Below, in pieces: positions 1-6,161 of a stretch of DNA of 6,184 bases (position 1 is its first letter; each line of letters starts with the position of its first letter). The notes under the pieces were generated by a model. The model did no database searches, had not been told where the DNA came from, and saw only the letters and a list, made by a program, of their open reading frames with translations. The stretch covers positions 1 to 6,184 of the forward strand of contig CAISOI010000584.1 in NCBI GenBank assembly GCA_903886985.1, in the 5' to 3' direction. The DNA comes from an uncultured Chthonomonas sp. Lineage in GTDB: Bacteria; Armatimonadota; Chthonomonadetes; Chthonomonadales; CAJBBX01. Both the position numbers and the translations under genes were made by a program.

Positions 1-806
1 AGGCAATAGCTCTCCTTGAACGTTCGTTGTCGATTCGACCTGAACATGCAGGTACTCACAACAGTCTAGGGCACGCATTAAAAGGTATCGGAGACAACGA
101 GGCTGCAATCCTCCATTACAATAAGGCTGTCGAATATTCTCCAGATAATGGAGACAATTGGTATGGTTTGGCAAACGGTTTGGACGACATAGGTGCGTAT
201 TCCGAAGCGATCCTAGCTTTTAGGAAAGCGATTGAAATTGACCCGAACGACGATGACTATTGGAGCGATCTGGGAGTTACTTACAATAATTTTGACGATG
301 TTGACCAAGCAGAACTTTGTTACCGCATCGCACTAAGAATTAGTCCATGTGATCCGAAAGTTCTGTTCAACTTAGGAACATTGCTTTGTGAAAACGAGCA
401 ATGCGTTGAAGCGTTAGAACTCTTGAAACAATCCGTAAAGATTCGTCCGGAGAATGCCAACGGTCACAACAGTATTGGAATGGCGCACGATTGTTTGGGA
501 AATACCGAGGAGGCACTCTTACATCACAAAAAAGCAGTTGAACTATCTCCAAATAATGCCTACTTTAATGAAAATTGTGGTCTCACCCTTATGCAAATGG
601 ATCGAAATGAGGAAGCATTGGTATACTTCCATAATGCTTTAAGAATCGACCCTGATGATCCAAAAGTTCAACTAAATATCGCTATCTGTCTAAAGGCATT
701 GGACCAAAACGATGAGGCAGCAAAATATTTTAAGCAAGTTATGAAATCCTCAGATGAGGATTATCGGGCGGTTGCTGCCCGAGAGATGGCCCATTCCTCC
801 AAGTGA
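1..806 (+). CDS. Tetratricopeptide-repeat protein, 5'-truncated by the window edge
   Basis: The reading frame is open to the left edge (first full codon at 3-5) and stops with TGA at 804-806. The TTG at 27-29 is therefore probably an internal Leu rather than a start: the codons before it read AIALLERS and complete the second helix of a TPR. From 45 to 758 there are seven back-to-back 34-residue TPRs with no spacers. Each shows the usual small residue in helix A, Ala at the helix B start, a hydrophobic/aromatic and Ala pattern, and Pro before the next repeat (for example AVEYSPD, AIEIDPN, ALRIDPD). A 15-residue tail ends in HSSK. TPR arrays form a superhelical scaffold that binds peptides or proteins; partner and location cannot be told from this fragment. 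No catalytic domain, signal peptide or membrane segment is visible here, but the missing N-terminus could hold one. Two sampled 60-base lines are about 37-40% GC, lower than the peptidase and ABC genes. Confidence 0.9.
   Translation, partial: AIALLERSLSIRPEHAGTHNSLGHALKGIGDNEAAILHYNKAVEYSPDNGDNWYGLANGLDDIGAYSEAILAFRKAIEIDPNDDDYWSDLGVTYNNFDDVDQAELCYRIALRISPCDPKVLFNLGTLLCENEQCVEALELLKQSVKIRPENANGHNSIGMAHDCLGNTEEALLHHKKAVELSPNNAYFNENCGLTLMQMDRNEEALVYFHNALRIDPDDPKVQLNIAICLKALDQNDEAAKYFKQVMKSSDEDYRAVAAREMAHSSK
45..758 (+). repeat. Seven tandem 102-bp TPR-coding units
   Basis: The units are 45-146, 147-248, 249-350, 351-452, 453-554, 555-656 and 657-758, each exactly 34 codons. They are diverged in sequence, so this is an old protein-level repeat rather than a recent DNA tandem array. 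Some units are more alike than adjacent ones: the start of unit 1 resembles unit 5 (both contain HNS followed by Leu/Ile-Gly and end in KAVE.SP), and unit 4 resembles unit 7 (both begin DPKV). The stretch at 33-70 matches 441-478 at 26 of 38 bases by hand count, at a spacing of four units. Confidence 0.88.
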
Positions 807-897
807 TTTCTAGCAACTATATGATCCACAGCTGCCTTTGCTAATCAATATACATCTGCATTAATATTGCAGCCAAAACCTACCATGGCAAGATCAA

Positions 898-915
898 TGT
901 TTCGAATGCGAAACA
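898..915. other. Perfect 7-bp hairpin in the convergent gap
   Basis: TGTTTCG at 898-904 pairs perfectly with CGAAACA at 909-915 around a four-base AATG loop. It lies between the convergent stops of the TPR gene (806) and the M14 peptidase gene (936), 21 bp beyond the latter. Its position suits transcript-end formation for either strand, but no run of T follows it in either direction, so an intrinsic terminator is not demonstrated. A second weak dyad, CTGCA 856-860 / TGCAG 868-872, lies nearby. Nothing else is recognisable in 807-935. Confidence 0.3.
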
Positions 916-935
916 GTCTGCGAATTGCATTCCTC

Positions 936-2525
936 TCACTTCACCTTTTCGCTCACAAATTTTGCTGGTCCTATGATCTTCAAAATTGGACACTCGGCAA
1001 GTCCGATTGGAACACTAATCATCCCCCATGCGATTGCTCCGTCTTGACTTTCTGGTTCAAGAATATTAAAGATCAGTCGTCCAAGAGGTTGTGCAGTAAG
1101 TACGACGTAATCCCCGGATTTTGCGGTCACTTCCGCACTCTCATAGTGCCCGTCCAGGGAAACGAGTTTATGTCCCTGGAATGCCACGGAAGACTCATTT
1201 CGCTTGTCAATGATTAATCGACTGGCAGTTCCTCTCCAATCAGAGACCAACTTTTCAACCACAATTCCATGCTTTTGAAGTAACTCAACTACTTTGGACT
1301 CGGTCGACGGGACAATATAGGCTGTCGGAAGTTTGGCTTTTTTCGTCGGAACGAAACGATCAAATATCTGAAAGGTAAAGGTCTCAAAGCTGGTTGGCGC
1401 GGTCATGTGGTCGACCACTTGACCGGCTGCAACTTTCTCAAGTTCAACTTTTTCGCTGCCGCGGGCGGCCATTTCAAATCGGACTCCCAGCTCAACGCCG
1501 CCAATCTTGCCTTCTTTCACAACGCGCGAGTCGGCGCCACGAGTGAGGGTAATGATCTTCTTTGCGTCAATAGCAATCTGATCCAACAATGCCGCAACAA
1601 ATAGTCGCGTAGAATCAATGCGAGTCTTAAATGGCAGGAAACTTGCTGCTTCGCTCAGTATCGCAATCCGATTTCGCATGCCCACATAATTAGTCACATA
1701 ACGCGGTTCCCATCCAAATGTTCGCCAAGCTCGTGCGTCACCTCTTCCCTCAACATTGCCATAATCCTGAGTAAATTGCTCTATTTTTGCGAGCTTTGCA
1801 CGCACTATTGGCAGGAGTGAATCTCGGGAATAGGTTAGGATCGATCCTTCAGTCACGGGGTCGAGAGGTGGCGAATAGGTGAGTTGATATCCGTGTCGAG
1901 TACCGTTGGTTGTGTGCAAATCCATCACTACATCAGGATCCCATGTGATATAAACATGTTTCAACACAGACTGCATTTCCGGGGTCTCGGCTTTTACGCA
2001 ATCTCGATTCAAATCAAAGTTATCGCCATTTGGTCTATCACCGATACGTGCGGGACCGTTTTGCGAACCACGGTTGGTGCGATTGTCACCCCATTTTTCA
2101 TTTCCATCAATATTGTAAATGGGTGCGATCACAAGTACTAATTTCTTCAGCAGCGGACTTTGGTTGATGCACAAATCCCGCATTAGTGCCTGAACAGCCT
2201 CCTTGCCTTCAACCTCACCACCATGAATATTTGCTTGAATATAGACAATGGGGCGCCCACTCTTCTTCGCTTGCGAGGGCGTAATGCTTGGATTGTCACA
2301 AACGACAACTAACGGAATATCCCTTCCGCCTGCACTCTTACCGATGATCGTCTGTTTTAGAGACAGATGCAGACCGGTAAGATCGTCCAGAAAGGCGCGG
2401 ACATCCTGATAAGTACTGGTCTCTTCATAATTAGTTCGTTCCGGTCGCGTTTTAGGACTTTGTGCAAATACCGTAAGCGGCATCGCAAATAGCGCTGTTA
2501 AAACTAACAGTTTAATTGGTCTCAT
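936..2525 (-). CDS. Secreted M14-family zinc carboxypeptidase-like metallopeptidase
   Basis: This 529-residue protein starts with a Sec-type signal peptide (basic R2/K5, hydrophobic core 6-20, likely cleavage after A21 in VFA|Q), so it should act in the periplasm, the outer membrane or outside. The M14 catalytic domain spans about residues 35-325. Zinc ligands are H101 and E104 in the HGGE motif and H204 in DLHT. The substrate-binding Asn-Arg pair is N173-R174 in DLNRD, and the expected catalytic glutamate is E292 in SEA. R149 or R152 may match Arg127 of carboxypeptidase A. Residues from about 330 to the end form an accessory region with no motif I can name, probably beta-rich. The family removes C-terminal residues or cleaves related amide bonds; the actual substrate is unknown. 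The ATG at 2523-2525 is supported by TGGAGA at 2535-2540, nine bases upstream. The upstream S9 peptidase gene ends 32 bp before it in the same direction, indicating co-transcription. Confidence 0.93.
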   Translation of the reverse strand: MRPIKLLVLTALFAMPLTVFAQSPKTRPERTNYEETSTYQDVRAFLDDLTGLHLSLKQTIIGKSAGGRDIPLVVVCDNPSITPSQAKKSGRPIVYIQANIHGGEVEGKEAVQALMRDLCINQSPLLKKLVLVIAPIYNIDGNEKWGDNRTNRGSQNGPARIGDRPNGDNFDLNRDCVKAETPEMQSVLKHVYITWDPDVVMDLHTTNGTRHGYQLTYSPPLDPVTEGSILTYSRDSLLPIVRAKLAKIEQFTQDYGNVEGRGDARAWRTFGWEPRYVTNYVGMRNRIAILSEAASFLPFKTRIDSTRLFVAALLDQIAIDAKKIITLTRGADSRVVKEGKIGGVELGVRFEMAARGSEKVELEKVAAGQVVDHMTAPTSFETFTFQIFDRFVPTKKAKLPTAYIVPSTESKVVELLQKHGIVVEKLVSDWRGTASRLIIDKRNESSVAFQGHKLVSLDGHYESAEVTAKSGDYVVLTAQPLGRLIFNILEPESQDGAIAWGMISVPIGLAECPILKIIGPAKFVSEKVK

Positions 2526-2557
2526 GAAAACGGTTCTCCATTTATGCTGGTAGGATG

Positions 2558-5239
2558 CTACTTTCGATCACTCAGGTCCGCGCCCGTCTGCCGATCGCCG
2601 AGTAGATGTGTAGCAAAGAAATCCCACATTCTTTGGAGAAAGTAGGGTTGATAGGGTCCATATCCGTGACGCTGACCGGGAAGAATCAGCATCTCAAATC
2701 GCTTATTGGCCTTTACCAATGCATCAACTAATCGCATTGTGTTGGCAGGGTGAACGTTGTTATCGATCTCGCCATGGACAAGCATAAGATGGCCCTTTAG
2801 GTTCGGTGCAAGCTCGGCGTTCGTAGGCACTTTGATATCGTATTTCGTATCCCCCGAAGTGTCGGTGGATTTCTTTTCTTGAGTAGAAGTAGTGGTGCTC
2901 TTTTCAGTGACCTTTTGTGTGCCCTGATTGGCGGTCATTGTGGATTGATCTGCCTGATCATCGTCATCGTCATCATCAAAAAATGCATCGGTATCGGGAC
3001 CTGTCTTCACCTGTGACTTCGTGGCAGTATCCTTCTTGTCATCGGCTTTGGTGGATACTTCCTTCAGGCCATGATAGCGTTCGGACCAGGTGTTATTGTA
3101 GATATTGTTGTCGTGGTTGCCCGAAGACGCGACCGCTGCCTTAAAGAACTCGTTGTAAGGTGGAACCAACATGGCTGCAGCCGACATGAAGGCTCCTCCG
3201 GAGTGACCAAAAATTCCGACGCGATCAATATCGATAAATTTGTTGCGTGCAGCAAGTTGCTCAATAGCTGACTTTTTGTCCGCCAGACCATAATCGCGCA
3301 GATTGTAATATCCGTAGCTAGCATAGGCTTTCGACCGCGTTGGAGTTCCCCCTCGGTGCCCAACTTGAATAACAATGAAGCCCAATTGTGCAAGTTGTTG
3401 GTTCGTACCCAAAGCATTGAAAGTATGAGTAACTCCTTCAGTTTGCGGCCCTGGATAGACATTCACGATAATGGGATATTTCTTATGTGGATCAAAGTCG
3501 AATGGCTTCCACATATTTCCATATAGATCCGTAACTCCGTCTGCAGCCTTCACTATGAAGGTTTCGGGCATTTTCCAGCCCACTTCCGACAATCGTGAGA
3601 TATCACTCTGTTCGAGATCCATTAGCTTTTCGCCTTTGGCGTCGCGAAGCACCGACACTGGTGACATATCTGTCCGCGAACAGTTGTCAATCACAAAAGC
3701 GTGTGATGGAGCGAGGGTAGAGTTATGCGTGGCATTACCGGGATCTAAGAGAGTTAAACCAGTACCATCCAGTTTCACACTGTAAAGGTGTTCGTAATAG
3801 ACGTTCTCGCCTTTTTCTCGACCGTTTGCTTTGAAATAGAGAATGCGCTTTTTAGGGTCTACGTTGATGATCGCACTCGCTCTAAACTCCCCAGAAGTAA
3901 TCGCGTTCTTCAACTTTCCTTCATGATCGTAAAGGTAGAAATGCCCCCATCCGCTCTTCTCGGTCCACCAGATCATCTCGTCGGTCTCTTCGATTAAGTG
4001 CACCGGCTGAGTTACAAGGTTTGCGTTCTCAAAGCCTTCCGTGATTCTGGTGGCAATCTCGCCGGTAGTAACATTTGCATCACATAGCTCCGCATGGCGC
4101 AACAATCGGTCCTCACGTACAAAGTAGAGGTCGTTGGAGGTCTTACCAAATTTCACATCGAGATAGCCTTCATCCGTCCATTTCGACTTAATTCGGTTTA
4201 GCTTTTTGCTGGTGGGTTCATAAACGTAGAGTTCTACTTTGCGAACACCATCTTCCCCGGGCATCGCATAACGATATTTTTCCAATGTAGGACGCGGTAA
4301 TGAGAGGGAGTTTACAAGGAATAGCTCTTTTATTCCGCGTTGGTCCCGTCGTGTAATATGGAATGATTTGGAGTCTTTTGACCAAGTTGCGTTCGGTCGA
4401 GCCTTCTTGTCGTCGTTGGTGCCTCCAAAACTGTAATCTTCCACACCGTCTGTGGTCAACGCTGCTGCAGCATCTTCTTTTCCGGCTTCTGCGAGGTAAA
4501 GATTGAATTTCTTTGCAAAGAGAAACTGTTTCTTGTCTGGTGAGTAGAGGTGATAATCTCCCCCGGCCGGAGCGGCGCCGGGACCACCTACCTGCTGTTG
4601 TTGCTGCTGATCCTGTTGCTGCTGATCTTGGCGCTGAACTTGATTATCCTGCTGAGTATTTTGGTTAGTCTGATTGGTCTGATTATTGCGGTTGCCTCTG
4701 CCACCACCCTGACGATTGCCTCCTCCAGCTCCTGCTGCAGGGTTAGCCGCCGCTCCCGGCGCTGGTGCATCTCCGAGTTTTACTAATGCATCGGTTTTAA
4801 TGGTGTATTCGTACTGGAATTTCTCGACCACAAACTTTAACTTCGACGCATCATCATTCAGGGTGACTGTTGTAATAGGCAAAATTGCATAATCAACTGG
4901 CTTTTGGAGCATCTCAGCCAGCTTGATTCCGAGCTTGACCCGATCAAAAAGAGGTTCTTTCTTAGCAGCTTTGGGGTCCACTCTGTAATAGTGGGTTCCC
5001 GTTGCCGATTTAAACGTATACCAAAAGTTGTCCGTCTTACCTATCCAGTTCGGAGTAACCGCAGAGTCATAGACAAATTGTCGCAAGAACTCGGAGCTGT
5101 ATTTGGTTGCCTGTTTATAGTTCGCACCTCCGTTGATCTGTGACAAGCTGCCGGTGGAGGTAGTCAAGGAAAGAATTACACATATCAACCCTGATCTCCG
5201 CAAGGTGCTCTCTCCCAGTAATTCTCGAATAGTTGACAT
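2558..5239 (-). CDS. Secreted S9 (dipeptidyl-peptidase IV-like) serine peptidase with two low-complexity insertions
   Basis: This 893-residue protein has a basic RR then a hydrophobic segment (about 14-33, possible cleavage SLS|Q), pointing to export. Residues about 45-550 form a DPP IV-type beta-propeller (SPDKK, TWSKD, LTTDGVEDYSFG, RPTLEKYRYAMPGE). Residues about 555-885 are the alpha/beta-hydrolase domain. The nucleophile is S680 in GHSGG, the acid D826 in HGEIDNNVH, the base H858 in GQRHGY, and the probable oxyanion Tyr Y595 in VYPGPQ. The Asp-His distance (32) equals that of human DPP4 (D708-H740), but Ser-Asp is 146 against 78, because a disordered acidic segment (about 727-800, with D755-D761) is inserted. 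A second insertion (about 157-227) is Gly/Asn/Gln-rich. Family members release N-terminal dipeptides, often X-Pro; the DW.YEEE motif that anchors the free amino terminus in classical DPP4 is not visible, so specificity is uncertain. AAAGGA at 5247-5252 lies seven bases before the ATG. It is the first gene of a likely two-peptidase operon. Confidence 0.93.
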   Translation of the reverse strand: MSTIRELLGESTLRRSGLICVILSLTTSTGSLSQINGGANYKQATKYSSEFLRQFVYDSAVTPNWIGKTDNFWYTFKSATGTHYYRVDPKAAKKEPLFDRVKLGIKLAEMLQKPVDYAILPITTVTLNDDASKLKFVVEKFQYEYTIKTDALVKLGDAPAPGAAANPAAGAGGGNRQGGGRGNRNNQTNQTNQNTQQDNQVQRQDQQQQDQQQQQQVGGPGAAPAGGDYHLYSPDKKQFLFAKKFNLYLAEAGKEDAAAALTTDGVEDYSFGGTNDDKKARPNATWSKDSKSFHITRRDQRGIKELFLVNSLSLPRPTLEKYRYAMPGEDGVRKVELYVYEPTSKKLNRIKSKWTDEGYLDVKFGKTSNDLYFVREDRLLRHAELCDANVTTGEIATRITEGFENANLVTQPVHLIEETDEMIWWTEKSGWGHFYLYDHEGKLKNAITSGEFRASAIINVDPKKRILYFKANGREKGENVYYEHLYSVKLDGTGLTLLDPGNATHNSTLAPSHAFVIDNCSRTDMSPVSVLRDAKGEKLMDLEQSDISRLSEVGWKMPETFIVKAADGVTDLYGNMWKPFDFDPHKKYPIIVNVYPGPQTEGVTHTFNALGTNQQLAQLGFIVIQVGHRGGTPTRSKAYASYGYYNLRDYGLADKKSAIEQLAARNKFIDIDRVGIFGHSGGAFMSAAAMLVPPYNEFFKAAVASSGNHDNNIYNNTWSERYHGLKEVSTKADDKKDTATKSQVKTGPDTDAFFDDDDDDDQADQSTMTANQGTQKVTEKSTTTSTQEKKSTDTSGDTKYDIKVPTNAELAPNLKGHLMLVHGEIDNNVHPANTMRLVDALVKANKRFEMLILPGQRHGYGPYQPYFLQRMWDFFATHLLGDRQTGADLSDRK
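2840..3061 (-). repeat. Low-complexity acidic/Ser-Thr-Lys insertion in the S9 catalytic domain
   Basis: This segment codes for about residues 727-800 of the S9 peptidase. It is rich in Asp, Lys, Thr, Ser and Gln and includes seven consecutive Asp (D755-D761, bases 2957-2977, mixed GAT/GAC codons) preceded by two Phe, then a Thr/Ser/Lys/Gln-rich stretch. It sits between the conserved NTWSERYHG segment and APNLKGHLMLVHG, where compact relatives have only a short loop. It is in frame and uninterrupted, so it is an insertion into a functional protein rather than decay. Confidence 0.8.
4559..4771 (-). repeat. Gly/Asn/Gln-rich low-complexity insertion in the S9 propeller domain
   Basis: This segment codes for about residues 157-227. 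In order it contains an Ala/Pro/Gly stretch, a GGGNRQGGGRGNR stretch, a run of Asn/Gln/Thr triplets (NQTNQTNQ), a nearly pure Gln run (residues 206-216, one Asp interruption; bases 4592-4624, CAG/CAA codons) and a closing Gly/Pro/Ala stretch. It separates propeller strands ending LVKLGD and resuming YHLYSPDKK. It is probably a disordered surface loop. The trinucleotide repetition makes length variation by slippage plausible. Confidence 0.8.
5201..5216 (-). promoter_or_regulatory. Possible internal ribosome site plus TTG start in the S9 peptidase gene
   Basis: Within the signal-peptide region GGGAGAG (complement of 5210-5216) lies six bases before an in-frame TTG at 5201-5203 (Leu13). Starting there would give MRRSGLICVILSLTTSTG, a compact canonical signal peptide, instead of one with a 13-residue n-region containing two Glu. 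The ATG at 5237-5239 also has a good site (AAAGGA), so the ATG remains the default call. Confidence 0.3.
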
Positions 5240-5246
5240 GAAACGA

Positions 5247-5252
5247 TCCTTT
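5247..5252 (-). promoter_or_regulatory. Ribosome binding site of the S9 peptidase gene
   Basis: AAAGGA on the minus strand ends seven bases before the ATG at 5237-5239, a normal spacing, and is the main support for that start codon. Confidence 0.6.
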
Positions 5253-5345
5253 CACGACACATCTACGGCAATCTGATTTTGAGTACAAATGGGGTTTAGA
5301 AAACGTAAGTTCAAATCGCAGGGGCGAATTGGAAATCGGACGAAA

Positions 5346-5359
5346 TCACGACATCGTGA
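5346..5359. promoter_or_regulatory. 14-bp dyad, candidate operator or leader hairpin
   Basis: TCACGA (5346-5351) and TCGTGA (5354-5359) form a perfect 6+6 palindrome around CA, about 107-120 bases upstream of the S9 peptidase start codon. The 8-mer TCACGACA at its left half recurs at 5252-5259, directly at the ribosome binding site. An overlapping alternative dyad, CATCG (5352-5356) / CGATG (5361-5365), shares bases with it. The symmetry suits a dimeric repressor or a small leader hairpin. The bound factor is unknown, and short dyads occur by chance. Confidence 0.35.
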
Positions 5360-5390
5360 GCGATGCATTGTGGTTCAAGTTTTACCGCTA

Positions 5391-5419
5391 ATTATCCTGC
5401 TCATAGCGATTGATGTCCG
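5391..5419 (-). promoter_or_regulatory. Candidate sigma70-like promoter for the peptidase operon
   Basis: On the minus strand, CGGACA (5414-5419; 4 of 6 against TTGACA) is followed after exactly 17 bases by GATAAT (5391-5396; 5 of 6 against TATAAT). Transcription would begin near 5384, giving a leader of about 145 bases that contains the 14-bp dyad. If the organism is a Bacteroidota member, whose primary sigma factor prefers a different consensus, this match would mean little. Confidence 0.3.
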
Positions 5420-5421
5420 AT

Positions 5422-5445
5422 AACAAAACTCAGTCCTAACCGGAC
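5422..5445 (-). terminator. Weak terminator-like hairpin at the lolD stop codon
   Basis: On the minus strand GTCC (5442-5445) and GGAC (5433-5436) pair around a five-base loop that overlaps the TAG stop, followed by TGAGTTTTGTT. The stem is only four base pairs and the T-tract is interrupted, so termination here is doubtful. Read-through from lolD into the peptidase operon cannot be excluded. Confidence 0.15.
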
Positions 5446-6161
5446 AGGTCTTTGACTTCCGAGATCTCTCCGAATTCAATCTTCAACATTCTATCCGCTG
5501 CCCTCGCTAGTCGGTCGTCATGGGTAACCATAATGAATGCCACTCCGGTTTCCCGAATAATGGTTCGAAGCAGATCAAAGACCTCGGCACCAGTTCGTGC
5601 GTCAAGATTGCCGGTTGGTTCATCCGCAAGCGCTAGATTTGGGCGATTTGCAAGTGCCCGTATGATTGCGGCACGCTGCTGTTGTCCTCCCGACATTTCT
5701 GACGGGCGCTTACGTAATTGATCTCCGAGGCCGACCTGTTCCAGAAGGTTTTTGACACGATCGCGCTCTTCCTTGGGTGGACTTCCATATTTAATCATCA
5801 ATGGAATCAAGCAGTTCTCGAGGCACGTAAAGTCCGGCAGCAGATAGTGAAATTGAAAGACAAATCCAATCGACTCGTTGCGTAGTTTCGCCAGTCCATT
5901 TCGATCTAGCTTTGAAATATCTCTCCCACCTATGGTGACTGTTCCCTCCGTAGGGACATCCAAAGCACCAAGCATGTTTAGAAGAGTGGACTTTCCGGAA
6001 CCACTCTGACCGATAATCGATACGAACTCACCTGCCATCACTTGCATGTCCACACAGTGTAGTGCTTCAACCGGATATCCGGTACCCAGTCCGTACACCT
6101 TCTTCAGCTTCTGTGTAATGACTGCTATTTCGCCAGCGTGGGGAGTAGCCTCAATTGCCAT
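5436..6161 (-). CDS. lolD: LolD-type ABC transporter ATPase (lipoprotein release)
   Basis: This 241-residue ATP-binding subunit is about the length of E. coli LolD (233). All ABC motifs are intact: Walker A GQSGSGKST at 51-59 (K57), Q-loop Q103, signature MSGGQ at 156-160, Walker B LALAD with D180 and catalytic E181, D-loop NLD at 185-187, and H-loop H214 in VTHDD. The run GFVFQFHYLLPDFTCLEN around the Q-loop closely matches the LolD hallmark, which separates it from the related MacB/FtsE ATPases. In the LolCDE complex LolD powers extraction of lipoproteins from the inner membrane for delivery to LolA. No transmembrane segment is present, as expected for the cytoplasmic subunit. The LolC/E permease partner is not in the window and may lie just upstream. 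The ATG at 6159-6161 is preceded by an in-frame TAA at 6165-6167, so no earlier start is possible; the Shine-Dalgarno match is poor, consistent with translational coupling to an upstream gene. Confidence 0.92.
   Translation of the reverse strand: MAIEATPHAGEIAVITQKLKKVYGLGTGYPVEALHCVDMQVMAGEFVSIIGQSGSGKSTLLNMLGALDVPTEGTVTIGGRDISKLDRNGLAKLRNESIGFVFQFHYLLPDFTCLENCLIPLMIKYGSPPKEERDRVKNLLEQVGLGDQLRKRPSEMSGGQQQRAAIIRALANRPNLALADEPTGNLDARTGAEVFDLLRTIIRETGVAFIMVTHDDRLARAADRMLKIEFGEISEVKDLSG

Noticed and set aside
27..29. TTG as the start codon of the TPR gene
   Set aside because: The frame is open to the left edge and the upstream codons complete a TPR helix, so the gene begins outside the window.
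811..843. Inverted repeat TAGCAA / TTGCTA after the TPR stop as a terminator
   Set aside because: The stem is six base pairs with a 21-base loop and no following T-tract, which is within chance expectation.
867..1217. Plus-strand open frame of 116 codons extending from the intergenic gap across the 3' end of the M14 gene
   Set aside because: It is mostly antisense to the M14 coding sequence, with no recognisable domain and no convincing ribosome binding site.
3064..3462. 132-codon minus-strand open frame overlapping the S9 catalytic domain
   Set aside because: It lies wholly inside the S9 gene in another frame, which there encodes conserved catalytic-domain motifs including GHSGG; its translation resembles no domain.
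4550..4786. Plus-strand reading frame encoding a very hydrophobic Leu/Ile-rich stretch that looks like a small membrane protein
   Set aside because: It is the antisense of the CAG/CAA Gln-rich tract of the S9 peptidase; the complement of such triplets reads as Leu codons. It has no ribosome binding site of its own that I can see.
5178..5190. Lipoprotein signal: Cys20 in the hydrophobic segment of the S9 peptidase
   Set aside because: The residues before it (GLI) do not fit a lipobox, which needs a small residue at -1, and the hydrophobic core continues past the Cys.
5286..5325. Bacteroidota-type promoter (TTTG ... TTTG) upstream of the S9 gene
   Set aside because: Two TTTG elements lie 22 bases apart on the minus strand, but the TA of the -7 motif is missing and the spacing is one base off; the match is too weak to call.
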